NCBI RefSeq assembly: GCF_025772985.1
Contig: NZ_JAKMTB010000001.1
Coordinates: 186,001-250,000 of the forward strand
Direction: 5' to 3'
Length of the DNA: 64,000 nucleotides
Origin: Campylobacter sp. CNRCH_2014_0184h
GTDB taxonomy: Bacteria > Campylobacterota > Campylobacteria > Campylobacterales > Campylobacteraceae
The position numbers and the translations under genes are program-made. The notes beneath the pieces were generated by a model. The model was not told the DNA's origin. It ran no database searches and worked only from the letters and a program-made list of their open reading frames with translations. The number at the start of each line of letters is the position of its first letter. The stretch's first letter is position 1. Positions 34,298 through 43,096 of the stretch are shown one piece after another.

Positions 34298-35275
34298 TCA
34301 GTTCTCAAACTCTAGCGTAATCACATAAGCTGAGTCGTTAAAATTATGACTCACGCTTTTAATACTAAATTCATAATTATCCATATTAATATCTTTAATC
34401 TTAAGTTTGCCACCAGCTCTTATCTCTCTTCCTATAAGCTCACATCTTCCATTTACTCCACCTTTTTGAAGCTCATTTAGCTTGCTTTGTGCCTTTTTAA
34501 AAGCTTCATTATCACTTTTTGGTTGTGATATGTGCATTTTATAAATATTTTCCCCACTTCCTACTTTTATACTTTTTATCTTTGCTTCATCTATATCTTG
34601 CCACTCTACTATCACAGCAGAGTATTCATTTCTACCACTTTCTGAAATTTCTAATGAATTACATTCACATAAGGCTATCTCAAAACAAGGTAATTTTTCA
34701 TTTTTACTTGTAATGTTTGCAGCATTATCTCCTATTTTTCCATCTTTTGGTGTTATGATTAAGGTATTTTCTTTAATCATGCAAATAAATCCATATTCAA
34801 AACAAATCTTATATAAAAATTCTAAGTTGTTTTGATTGTTTTGTAATATGCTTACGATATTTTGATCTTCTCCGCTTGTTTTTATCTTTAAACTATTTTC
34901 ACTCGCTAATTTACTTGCTATAGTAAAAAGTGTGGTATTTTCAAAGCTTCTTGTTTTTTTATCTTTTATGTTTGTGTCATTTTTTCCACTAAAATTAACA
35001 GCACTAGCCCTTACTTCTGTAGTATTTAAAGTGTAATTTTTGCTCACAACATTTACATTAAAAGTTCCACATTTAAAAAGCTTTTCAAAACCAAGCCAAA
35101 GTTCTAAACTATCCCCAAACAATGGTTTAGAGTAAAGCCCAAAAAAGCTTAAGCTAATCTCATCACTTTCATTGCCTTCTTTATCTTCATAAGAAATACT
35201 GATAATATTTTTAGAAAGCTTTTGTGTAACATCTTTTCCTTTTGCAACAAGTTTAAATCTTGGTTTTCTTACCAT
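34298..35275 (-). CDS. Phage late control protein D (P2 gpD-like, tail hub)
   Basis: A 325-residue protein of the P2 gpD family: KGKDVTQKLSKNIISISYED at the N-terminus and VVEWQDIDEAKIKSIKVG-like strands in the second half, ending in GGKLKIKDINMDNYEFSIKS. GpD forms the baseplate hub. It is the last of the minus-strand D-X-U tail genes and overlaps gpX. Confidence 0.85.
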   Translation of the reverse strand: MVRKPRFKLVAKGKDVTQKLSKNIISISYEDKEGNESDEISLSFFGLYSKPLFGDSLELWLGFEKLFKCGTFNVNVVSKNYTLNTTEVRASAVNFSGKNDTNIKDKKTRSFENTTLFTIASKLASENSLKIKTSGEDQNIVSILQNNQNNLEFLYKICFEYGFICMIKENTLIITPKDGKIGDNAANITSKNEKLPCFEIALCECNSLEISESGRNEYSAVIVEWQDIDEAKIKSIKVGSGENIYKMHISQPKSDNEAFKKAQSKLNELQKGGVNGRCELIGREIRAGGKLKIKDINMDNYEFSIKSVSHNFNDSAYVITLEFEN

Positions 35276-35460
35276 AAGGCTTTTTCCTTATCCTCTTTGA
35301 TTTCAAGTTGCGGTAGAATAATCTTATCTCCTGCTTTTAAAATAGGTTCTAATTTTGGATTAGCTATTAATACCTGCTCAAAACATTGTAAATTTTTATA
35401 ATGTTTATAAACTATACTATCAAGCCTTTCATTATTTTTAGCTATATAAATTTTATTCAT
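35269..35460 (-). CDS. Tail protein X (P2 gpX-like, LysM fold)
   Basis: A 63-residue protein beginning MNKIYIAKNNERLDSIVYKH and containing a LysM-like ILKAGDKIILP motif, as in P2 gpX. I start at the ATG at 35460, inside the end of the gpU gene; it overlaps gpD at its 3' end. Confidence 0.85.
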   Translation of the reverse strand: MNKIYIAKNNERLDSIVYKHYKNLQCFEQVLIANPKLEPILKAGDKIILPQLEIKEDKEKALW

Positions 35461-35827
35461 CAAAGTCCCTTTCTAAATCCATACTAAAGCTTTGTGCTAC
35501 AAAGCCACTTCCATCTACAAATGCACTTCTATTTTCATTTAAAGCTAAAATCACAAACTTACCATAATACTTTCCATTAGCTCCTATTAAAATATAAGAT
35601 TTTTGTTCTTTTGCCATATTCTCAAGTTTATCTAAGTAAGTGTTTCTATCCCCTTTTAAAGGTAAGGTTTTGCCTTGTATTTTAATCTTTTCACTTTCTT
35701 TGGAACTTGCAAATAAAGCATTATGATTATTAAGTCTATTTTGACTTTGTATGTTATATTCTAAGCTTCTTTCTAAATTATCAAAATTTAAAGCTTTAAA
35801 CTCAAATTCTCCTAAAGCTAAAACCAT
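35453..35827 (-). CDS. Tail protein U (P2 gpU-like)
   Basis: A 124-residue protein of the P2 gpU family, with MVLALGEFEFKALNFDNLER at the start and the typical GKYYGKFVILALNENRSAF near residue 85. GpU acts at the tail end during assembly. AAAAGGAGTTTAAATGG supplies the ribosome-binding site. The upstream intergenic region holds the structured RNA candidate. Confidence 0.85.
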   Translation of the reverse strand: MVLALGEFEFKALNFDNLERSLEYNIQSQNRLNNHNALFASSKESEKIKIQGKTLPLKGDRNTYLDKLENMAKEQKSYILIGANGKYYGKFVILALNENRSAFVDGSGFVAQSFSMDLERDFDE

Positions 35828-35868
35828 TTAAACTCCTTTTTAGTTTTGCAAAGCTAAAATTATCTTAG

Positions 35869-35968
35869 TTAGATAGGGTTGATGGTTGCAATGTAGTAGT
35901 TGAGGATGTGCGGTAACCAGTCCGAGAACACATCGTATTGTGGGTGCAAGTCCCACCGCTCTATCTAA
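35869..35968 (+). ncRNA. Structured RNA candidate with tRNA-like T-arm
   Basis: About 100 nt between gpU and the MuF gene, opposite strand to both. Closing stem TTAGATAG (35869-35876) with CTATCTAA (35961-35968) is followed by TTTTTT. Inside: CAAT/ATTG (35889, 35937), GATGTG (35905-35910) with CACATC (35929-35934) capped by CGG/CCG, and GTGGG-TGCAAGT-CCCAC (35940-35956), which looks like a tRNA T-arm. The whole does not fold as a standard tRNA. The 3' end overlaps the MuF stop. Function unknown; an antisense or tRNA-like regulatory RNA is possible. Confidence 0.55.
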
Positions 35969-37199
35969 TTTTTTCTAAGTGCTTAAGACCTTTTCTATCT
36001 TTATCCACTTTCCCAAGTGTAATAACCGCATTAGTTTTTCCAAATTTTTTTAGTTTGTAATCAGGTCTTATAGTGATTTTATTCACCTTTTTACTATTTT
36101 TTATATCATCAAAAAAATAAACCAAACTTTCTTCTTTCTTATCCCAATAAACCTCTTTTGCTTCATCTAAAACCTTAACAATTTGCTTGATTTCATCCAC
36201 ACTTAAGGCTTGATTGCAGTTTGCTTTTCTTTTAGGACTTGCGTGTAAAAGATTGTTTTTGCTAAGTGTAAAGTATAAGTCTTCTAAGTCTTTTTTGTTA
36301 AGCTTTTCTAAAAATTCCTTAGTGCTTTTATCCATTTTACCCACTTGAATGAAATTAATAGGATATTTTTGATTGTCATTAACAATAATTTCATCTACCA
36401 TTTCATCTAAACTTTTTTGCCAAGTATAAAGTTCTTTTTCGTGAGTAAAGCTCTTAGCTTCTTTTATTTTTTTGGCTGCAGTACTTAGCATGTTAAGTTT
36501 TATGAAATTTTGAATTACTTCGGTGTTTTTTTGCTTATAAAGCTCATCTAAAAGCTCTTCATCATTTAAACCATTAAAATTACTTTCTTTGGCACTTGAT
36601 GGTGGTGTTTTTAAGCCTTTAACTTCATTCTCTCCTAGTGCTAAAACATAACATCTACAACCATAATCATGCATGCTTACATGTGGATAGTGCGTATCCC
36701 AAAAAGGATCATCTTTAGGTAAAACTATGCCATCAAATGCTCTATGCTTATCTCTAACATGCGAATCTTGTTTTGTGCAATATTTAAGATAAGGCTTGAT
36801 GCTTTTCATTTGATTTTCATAGATAGCTTTGGCTTTAGCTTTTCTTGAGTTTTCTTCAAAAATCTTTTTTAATCTTGCACTATTAAAATTGGTTTTTTTA
36901 ATTTCACCTGTTTTTCTATCTATAATTTCTTTTGAACCCCACCAACCCTTAGCTTTTAATTTTTCTTCAGCAATCTTACTCCAAGTACTAAATTTATCTC
37001 CATTTTTTATAGCATTTACTAAAGAATCTTGTATATCTTTCAATAAGCTTTCATCTATAAGCTTGGCAATAGTAAAAACTTTTTTATGAGAAGAATGTGA
37101 AAGCTCATCATAATCAAAGCTAACTTGTGGCTTTTTATTTTTTAAAAATAAAACAGCTTCACTTGGTTCTTGGAAAAAACCTATTTTAGCGTTTGGCAT
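35961..37199 (-). CDS. MuF head morphogenesis protein with C-terminal toxin-like domain
   Basis: A 412-residue protein. The MuF domain is marked by KYCTKQDSHVRDKHRAFDG and HVSMHDYGCRCYVL near residues 150-195, as in Mu gpF/SPP1 gp7 minor head proteins. The C-terminal ~150 residues (from about YPINFIQVGKMDKSTKEFLE) are not needed for a MuF protein and resemble the PBECR class of phage-borne nuclease/toxin domains: HASPKRKANCNQALS, then an EVYWDK and ITIRPDYKLKK segment. Such tails may enter the cell with the phage DNA. The toxin assignment is by pattern only. Confidence 0.72.
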   Translation of the reverse strand: MPNAKIGFFQEPSEAVLFLKNKKPQVSFDYDELSHSSHKKVFTIAKLIDESLLKDIQDSLVNAIKNGDKFSTWSKIAEEKLKAKGWWGSKEIIDRKTGEIKKTNFNSARLKKIFEENSRKAKAKAIYENQMKSIKPYLKYCTKQDSHVRDKHRAFDGIVLPKDDPFWDTHYPHVSMHDYGCRCYVLALGENEVKGLKTPPSSAKESNFNGLNDEELLDELYKQKNTEVIQNFIKLNMLSTAAKKIKEAKSFTHEKELYTWQKSLDEMVDEIIVNDNQKYPINFIQVGKMDKSTKEFLEKLNKKDLEDLYFTLSKNNLLHASPKRKANCNQALSVDEIKQIVKVLDEAKEVYWDKKEESLVYFFDDIKNSKKVNKITIRPDYKLKKFGKTNAVITLGKVDKDRKGLKHLEKIR

Positions 37200-37200
37200 T

Positions 37201-38559
37201 TTAATCCTCCAAATATCCCAAGATATTAGAATTAACTAAAGACATATAAAGATATTTTTCAAAATCAGCTTGCTTGAGACTAGAAAAACTCCCTTGAAGT
37301 TTTTCAAATACTTCATCATAATTTTTGCTTTCTTTAATAGTTTTTTCAAATTGTTCTTTGAAAAATTTTGCCATAGTCTCATCAACTTGTAAATATTCTT
37401 TTTGTTCTAAAGCCTTATCTATAAAATCTTCTTCAAAGTCTTCTTTTAAAGTTGCTTTATTTTCAAAAATTTCTTTATTTTTAACGTTAGTCGTTAAAAT
37501 TTCTTTAACAAGCTTTCCATCTACATTATAAGTGTTTTTAATATAAGTTTCATCAAAGTTAAATCCCATGTTAAAAAGTTTCAAATCTCTTTCACAAAGT
37601 TCGTTTTTCGGATCAAATTCATTAAAAAATTGCATATATAATTCATCATTAAAATGATTAATTTCCTTAAAAAATTTAAGTGCACGATTTAGTACAAAAA
37701 GTACTATTTGTCCATCTTGTTCAGCTATTTCGTTTCTAATTTGATTGTGAGATTGTGCAGCTGCCAAAGAACCACTACTAACTTGTGATGTTAAATTTGC
37801 ACCTAAAATAACACTTCTTATTTGATTATCTAAATAATTAATTATTTCTTCATAATTTGCTTTTGTGTTTGGTTGAATTAAATTAAGTTCTTCTTCTTTA
37901 TCAATAACAGCACTATCCCCATTTAACATTTGATGTATTTCATTAGCAAGTGCATCAGGATCGCTATCGGTTTTCGCAACAGCCCAAGGAGAGCCAAACC
38001 TTTCTAGAAACTCCATCCAAAATTTTAAACTTGCATTTTTAAGTTTTATAGGAAAATATAACTTTGAGAGTAAAGCATCACCATTTTTAAATAAAAAATT
38101 AGATCCAAAAAGCCCATAAATTGCTTTTTTATCTTCAACTAATTCATCATATCCATTGCCATTATAAATAAGCTCATCGTTTTCATTAAGAGTAAAATTT
38201 CTAAAATCTCTTTGCTTTAAAATAGGATAATAAAAACCATTTTTAAGTTTATAATTAACTTCAAAAACATTAAGTCCATAAAGATGAGTTTCTAAAATTT
38301 GACCAACTAAGTCAGGGTTGAATAAATACTCAAAAGTTTCTTTAATAGCTTCATTTTTGCAAATAATTTGAATTTGTTTTGAAAGAATTACACCCTTTCT
38401 ACTTTGAACAGCTTGAGTAAAGCTTAGGTCTTTAAATATCTCTCTTTGATCGTTTTCATTAATTTGTGATATGTTTAGATAATTTGAATTTATTAATATA
38501 TCAACCAAAGAATTATTTTTAAACAACACTTCTCTTTTTGGTTTTTTTACTTTTTCCAT
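37201..38559 (-). CDS. Portal protein (Mu gp29-like, DUF935)
   Basis: A 452-residue protein of the DUF935 family, the Mu-type portal through which DNA enters the capsid. Seen are FTQAVQSRKGVILSKQIQI near residue 50, FWMEFLERFGSPWAVAKTD near residue 190 and GANLTSQVSSGSLAAAQSH near residue 258, the last a typical portal segment. It is packed between MuF and terminase genes (1 and 9 bp gaps). Confidence 0.88.
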   Translation of the reverse strand: MEKVKKPKREVLFKNNSLVDILINSNYLNISQINENDQREIFKDLSFTQAVQSRKGVILSKQIQIICKNEAIKETFEYLFNPDLVGQILETHLYGLNVFEVNYKLKNGFYYPILKQRDFRNFTLNENDELIYNGNGYDELVEDKKAIYGLFGSNFLFKNGDALLSKLYFPIKLKNASLKFWMEFLERFGSPWAVAKTDSDPDALANEIHQMLNGDSAVIDKEEELNLIQPNTKANYEEIINYLDNQIRSVILGANLTSQVSSGSLAAAQSHNQIRNEIAEQDGQIVLFVLNRALKFFKEINHFNDELYMQFFNEFDPKNELCERDLKLFNMGFNFDETYIKNTYNVDGKLVKEILTTNVKNKEIFENKATLKEDFEEDFIDKALEQKEYLQVDETMAKFFKEQFEKTIKESKNYDEVFEKLQGSFSSLKQADFEKYLYMSLVNSNILGYLED

Positions 38560-38568
38560 AGATTTTCC

Positions 38569-40233
38569 TTAAAAATGTCTTATCTTTGATGTAAAACTAT
38601 GACTTCTTCTTTTGATACTTGATTTTGTTCTTGCTAATAAAAAAGCACCTGCTAAGCTATCAGGCGCATCATCATTTTTACCCTCTGGAAATTCTAAAAG
38701 CTGATTTATGAGCATAGTTTGGCTTTTATGTAAAAAAAGTTCTTCATTTTCAAAGGCAATACTTAAACTCTCAATACGCTCAAACTTGCTAGTACTGTTA
38801 TTTTTACCTCTTAATGGTAAAAACACTCCGCTCTCTAAACTTTTTTCTTGTATCCATTTTTTTAAGAAAAATTGACCGCCATTAGTTTCAATTTCAATTA
38901 AACGGCACTTATAAATTTTTTGTAGGTTAAAAATAGTTTTTATAATACTTTGTGCTTTTAAAATTTTAACAATGCTTTCTATTACATAAAAGCCCTTTGC
39001 AGCTTTACCAATAACTGTAATTGCTGTATAATCGCTTTTTGCTTTCTCTCCTGCTGGATCAATATACATGTAATATTGGCTAATGGGTGGTAAGTGATTA
39101 TAAAAATTAATTGTTTCAAGATTAAATATTTGATTTTCACTTCTTGGATTATTAAGCTGCTCTTTATTGAAAGCTTTTAGGTTTTCAGCTCTTAATTTCA
39201 TTAAATCTTCTAAACTTTTAGCCTCGCTCCAAAGAACTTTAGCTCCCTTATCCATTAAGGTTTTATTTTTTATGTAAAAATTATGAGCGCTTTTAAAATC
39301 ACTATTTCTATAAAGTGTAGCATACTCATCCCATAAATCAAGTCTTTGTGGAAATTCTTCAATAGAACGAAATACTTTTGGATTCCAAAAACCAAGTTTT
39401 AATTTTCTTGCTAGAACGCTATCATTATGCAAAATTGTACCAATATAAAGCACATCAAGCTTTCCATCAGCACTTCCTAAGTTTAAAACAGCCTCATCTA
39501 CCCAATCTTCTAGTTTATCTCTTTGATCTTTACTTCTAACATTGGTGTCATTTTCTAAATCATCCAAAATAACCAAATCAGGTCTTTTAACCCCATATCT
39601 AACACCACGCAATCTTTTTCCACTTCCAAAAGCTTTAACCTTAACACCGTTATTACTAACAAATTCTCCAACACGCCAAGTCTTGCCAATTCCTACTACT
39701 TCAGGAAAATCAAGTTTTAAATGGGGATTATCTTCAAGTTCTGCTTTTATAGCTTCAAGCATTCCTTCCATAAGCTCTACTGCATCTGAGATTTCTACTA
39801 TAAAGCTTTTGTAATTAAAAACCAAACACCATAAAGGAAAAAGCTGTGAGGTATAAGTTGATTTACCATGTGCTCTTGGGGCAGCTATAGCATGTTTTTC
39901 TCCTTTACTCTCTTTTTTAAGTGCCAATTTTTCAAAAACTTTATTTAAATGCAAATGTAAAGCACACTCACCTTTAATGGTAAAATAATGCGGAAAGTAA
40001 GTTCTTGCAAAATAATCAAAATCCACACTTGCTCTTTTAATTCTTTCTTCTTTTAAGGCAGGATCTAAATGACTTTCATGCAAAAATTGAGTTTTTAATT
40101 CATTTTTTAACTCATCCATCCATTCTAAAAAGTCTTTTCTTTGTATAGCACTTTTTAACTCGTTTGGTGTGCTCTCATGTTTTTGCTCATTCGAGATTAA
40201 AAACTCATCTAATTCTTCTTTGGTAAAAAGCAT
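38569..40233 (-). CDS. Terminase large subunit (Mu gp28-like)
   Basis: A 554-residue packaging motor. Walker A AAPRAHGKSTYTSQLFP is near residue 113, Walker B LVILDDLEND near residue 217, and the nuclease domain begins with YMYIDPAGEKAKSDYTAI near residue 395, with a final DDAPDSLAGAF. It packages DNA headfully, cutting in flanking host DNA in Mu-type phages. The stop codon overlaps the small subunit's region by one base. Confidence 0.92.
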   Translation of the reverse strand: MLFTKEELDEFLISNEQKHESTPNELKSAIQRKDFLEWMDELKNELKTQFLHESHLDPALKEERIKRASVDFDYFARTYFPHYFTIKGECALHLHLNKVFEKLALKKESKGEKHAIAAPRAHGKSTYTSQLFPLWCLVFNYKSFIVEISDAVELMEGMLEAIKAELEDNPHLKLDFPEVVGIGKTWRVGEFVSNNGVKVKAFGSGKRLRGVRYGVKRPDLVILDDLENDTNVRSKDQRDKLEDWVDEAVLNLGSADGKLDVLYIGTILHNDSVLARKLKLGFWNPKVFRSIEEFPQRLDLWDEYATLYRNSDFKSAHNFYIKNKTLMDKGAKVLWSEAKSLEDLMKLRAENLKAFNKEQLNNPRSENQIFNLETINFYNHLPPISQYYMYIDPAGEKAKSDYTAITVIGKAAKGFYVIESIVKILKAQSIIKTIFNLQKIYKCRLIEIETNGGQFFLKKWIQEKSLESGVFLPLRGKNNSTSKFERIESLSIAFENEELFLHKSQTMLINQLLEFPEGKNDDAPDSLAGAFLLARTKSSIKRRSHSFTSKIRHF

Positions 40234-40715
40234 TATTCATCCATTGCTAAGATTTCTTTTTCTATCACGCCACTTTCTAAAAGTAATACTAGTTTGCTCA
40301 CACAATCTTTATCATTTTTCAAATGGCTTATTATGATTTCAACTACCTTTTTAGCGACATTTAAACGATAAGTACTTGGATCTTCAAGTCTTGCTACTTT
40401 TCTCATTTTTGAAAAACTATCTCCTATTCTTGCAATAGCTTCAGTTTTTTTCTCAGCATTCATTTTTTCATCAGAATTGATATTTTCAATCGCGCGAAAC
40501 ATTTGATCTGTAAAGCTTTCATATAAAGATGCACTTTCCTTGTCTTTAATTTTTGAAGTTAAAAGACTAGTTTTAACCTTATCCCAATCTCCGTCTTTTG
40601 CTTTGTAATTTCTTATAGTTTTTTCATTACGGTTTAAAATTTTTGCAATTTTGAAAATATCAAAACCTGCAATGTATAGTTCTTTTGCAAGTTCTTTAAT
40701 CTCATTGCTAGCCAT
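40233..40715 (-). CDS. Small terminase-like protein (Mu gp27-like, DUF1804)
   Basis: A 160-residue protein with N-terminal HTH (AKELYIAGFDIFKIAKILNR then EKTIRNYKAKDGDWDKVK), the DUF1804 arrangement found directly upstream of Mu-type large terminases. It recognises DNA for packaging. It overlaps the DUF1320 gene by 8 bp. Confidence 0.82.
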   Translation of the reverse strand: MASNEIKELAKELYIAGFDIFKIAKILNRNEKTIRNYKAKDGDWDKVKTSLLTSKIKDKESASLYESFTDQMFRAIENINSDEKMNAEKKTEAIARIGDSFSKMRKVARLEDPSTYRLNVAKKVVEIIISHLKNDKDCVSKLVLLLESGVIEKEILAMDE

Positions 40716-41127
40716 TTATACTCCTTAAATCCATTCTTCTTCTTTTGTGTTTAAACGCCCTAGCTTTGTTTTGTGGAATAAAATCATCTTCATCAATTTC
40801 AGTTGGAATTTTTTTATTAGCCATTTTTAAAAGCAAATCATTTGCCCATTCTATAATTTCATTCAAACTTTCCTTTGGAAAATCATTACGGCGTTTTAGC
40901 TCCATAATTGTAAGCTTTACACAAATATCTTTTAAAAGAGGAGTTGGTTTATTAGGTATCTTTATAAAACTTGCAATATAACTTTGTGCATCATTAATGG
41001 CATCATCAATTACTTCTTTATCGCACACCCCGTTGGCATTTAAATCGCTAAGTTGTGCAATATCATCAAAACTTAATTCTTTGGTTAAATCATACTCGTT
41101 GATTAAAAATGATTTTACTTCTTTCAT
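40708..41127 (-). CDS. Gp36-like head-tail connector (DUF1320)
   Basis: A 139-residue protein of the Mu gp36/DUF1320 family: ELSFDDIAQLSDLNANGVCD, DAINDAQSYIASFIKIP and LLKDICVKLTIMELKRRND are the usual order. Thought to act at the head-tail junction. Upstream (41128-41236) is an untranslated gap separating it from the capsid gene. Confidence 0.8.
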   Translation of the reverse strand: MKEVKSFLINEYDLTKELSFDDIAQLSDLNANGVCDKEVIDDAINDAQSYIASFIKIPNKPTPLLKDICVKLTIMELKRRNDFPKESLNEIIEWANDLLLKMANKKIPTEIDEDDFIPQNKARAFKHKRRRMDLRSING

Positions 41128-41236
41128 TATTTGCCTTTTAAGCTGGTTAAAATATGGTTAAAATCGTTTAAAATAATTTTCCAATATCTTTTTAGCTTTA
41201 AAGGTAAAAAATACTTTTAAAGCTAAATTTATGCGT

Positions 41237-42214
41237 TTATTTTAAAACAAGCTTAATAAGTCCATTTGGTCTAGTGCAAACTGGCATTGCTCTCATTTCA
41301 CCTACAATTTCAATTCCAGCTCCACGAGATAAAATTTCAGGCTTAGAAACAAACATTAAACTTGGTGCTTTTCCTAAAGCTTCTGTATGATTAGCTCTTG
41401 TGTAGTAAATGCGATTAGAATTATCTTTTGGAACAACAATACCTTCATTGCTTGCTAAAAATTCTACATTTTTACCTTTTGTATTTTTATATTTTGCACT
41501 ATAACGGCGGAATTTAATTCCATAAAGAATCAAAGATTTATCTTTTTCATCTCTGCTTGCAAGATTGTTTTTATAAAGATCTTCACTCAATGCAAGATTA
41601 GAAATGCTCGCAAAAAGTTCATTTCCACAAAGCACTTCATAATCAATATTAGTGCCAAATTCATCAACTATTGCAGCATCTATACTATCGCATATATTAG
41701 CTAGTGTTGCACTTCCATCTTTTTTAACTTCAATAGTAGTTTTATTTGTACTACCAAAATCAAAAAGCACATTTCCTTTACCATCTAAAATTTTTCCAAA
41801 CAAAGCTCCATTTGCCATGTATTCAAGTGTGGTAGCAAAGCTTTCCCTCATTCTCTTAATACAAACACCAATGGCCCCGCTTAAACTTTTAACCTGAGCT
41901 TCTCTTAAAGCTAGTGATCTTAAATTATTGATTTCGCTAGCTGGAATTCTTTCAGCTAATGCAAAGCGTGGTAATGGAATATTTAAAATATAAGAATTTC
42001 TGGTTTCTTCTAAAAGGTGTTCCCCGTTTTCACTCACACTATTTAAAACAACACCAGCTCCTTTTATAATTTCAACTCTTGCTGTACTTTCTAAAGAAGG
42101 AACTTTTTCTTTAAAAAAAGTATCACTTACAAAATGTGGCGAAGCTTTGGTTTGATTAATAACTTCGCTAACTTTTGTGCTTGAAAAAATCTCTAAAAGT
42201 TTTTCTAAATCCAT
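41237..42214 (-). CDS. Major capsid protein (lambda gpE family)
   Basis: A 325-residue protein resembling major capsid protein E of lambda rather than Mu gpT: PHFVSDTFFKEKVPSLEST, FALAERIPASEINNLRSL near residue 84, then GALFGKILDGKGNVLFDFG near residue 137 and a C-terminal GAGIEIVGEMRAMPVCTRPN. An abundant structural protein in the virion. It follows the decoration protein gene by 2 bp, the usual D-E order, in an otherwise Mu-like head module. Confidence 0.85.
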   Translation of the reverse strand: MDLEKLLEIFSSTKVSEVINQTKASPHFVSDTFFKEKVPSLESTARVEIIKGAGVVLNSVSENGEHLLEETRNSYILNIPLPRFALAERIPASEINNLRSLALREAQVKSLSGAIGVCIKRMRESFATTLEYMANGALFGKILDGKGNVLFDFGSTNKTTIEVKKDGSATLANICDSIDAAIVDEFGTNIDYEVLCGNELFASISNLALSEDLYKNNLASRDEKDKSLILYGIKFRRYSAKYKNTKGKNVEFLASNEGIVVPKDNSNRIYYTRANHTEALGKAPSLMFVSKPEILSRGAGIEIVGEMRAMPVCTRPNGLIKLVLK

Positions 42215-42216
42215 TG

Positions 42217-42756
42217 TTACTCCTTAGTATTAATAATTAAATTTTGCAAAAAAGCTTTTTTGATTGCACTTTGATGAATATCTGAAAGAATTACTTCGCC
42301 CATAAGCAAAACTCCATAATAACCATTATTAAATACATCATCTTTAAGCACTGCTAATTTGATATTTTCTTTAGCGCTAATATCTTCATTTGGGCATTTT
42401 TTAAAATTTTCCCCATAATCTTCACTAATAAGCAAAGTTCCTCTTGCTAAACTTTGATTTAATTCCATATCAACCTTTGCATTAATTGAAAACAAATCTT
42501 TAGCAATAAGACTTTCTAGTCCTTTTGGCATAGCAACTAAAGGTTCATTGCTTAAACTTTTTTGTATATTTTTTGGTGGCATTTGTTCTCCTTGTTCTTT
42601 TATGAGAGTAGTTTTTTCTTCAATACTTTGGCTTGTTAACTCAATATTTTCATCTACTACTTTTACATCATCTTGCAATTTTAAAGTTTCATCTTGTGTA
42701 TTTTCATCAAGATTGCTTGTATTTGGTTTGTTTTGATTTTCGTTTTTTCTTGCCAT
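42217..42756 (-). CDS. Head decoration protein (lambda gpD-like), with long leader
   Basis: A 179-residue protein. The first ~85 residues are low-complexity and charged; the rest looks like a gpD-type decoration protein: MELNQSLARGTLLISEDYGE and the strands AVLKDDVFNNGYYGVLLMGE. Decoration proteins cap and stabilise the capsid. Placed between protease/scaffold and capsid genes. Confidence 0.72.
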   Translation of the reverse strand: MARKNENQNKPNTSNLDENTQDETLKLQDDVKVVDENIELTSQSIEEKTTLIKEQGEQMPPKNIQKSLSNEPLVAMPKGLESLIAKDLFSINAKVDMELNQSLARGTLLISEDYGENFKKCPNEDISAKENIKLAVLKDDVFNNGYYGVLLMGEVILSDIHQSAIKKAFLQNLIINTKE

Positions 42757-42757
42757 T

Positions 42758-43096
42758 TTAAGCCTCTAACATCATTTTAACAACATCTAATTCTTCATTG
42801 TTGTTTGGTGTATTTTTGTTTGCAAACTTATTATTTTGCATATTGTTAATTTCTGGAGCACTATTAATAAAAGCAGTAAATCCTTCAAGGTCTTTACATG
42901 CATAAGTTAATGCCCATTCTTTTTGAGAATTTGCAATTTTTCCACTACTTAAAGCATTCTCTACTAAAGAATTAGCCAAATCTTTAGTACTTTCTTCGTT
43001 TTGTTTTTTTAAGTCCTCATTTTCTTTTTTTAGCAATCCGTTCTCATCTTTTAAAGCTATAATTTGAAATTCTAACTCTTTAATTTTTTCATCCAT
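42758..43096 (-). CDS. Probable internally started scaffold protein (Mu gpZ analogue)
   Basis: In frame with the protease gene. The ATG at 43096 (MDEKIKELEF) is preceded by AAAGGAGTAAAA, a better ribosome-binding site than most genes here. The 112-residue product is just the coiled-coil scaffold part. Mu makes its scaffold Z from an internal start in I in the same way. Confidence 0.55.
   Translation of the reverse strand: MDEKIKELEFQIIALKDENGLLKKENEDLKKQNEESTKDLANSLVENALSSGKIANSQKEWALTYACKDLEGFTAFINSAPEINNMQNNKFANKNTPNNNEELDVVKMMLEA

Noticed and set aside
35869-35968. Ordinary tRNA gene
   Set aside because: The T-arm is tRNA-like, but the acceptor stem does not abut it, the D- and anticodon arms do not form, and there is no clear anticodon; reported as a structured RNA instead.
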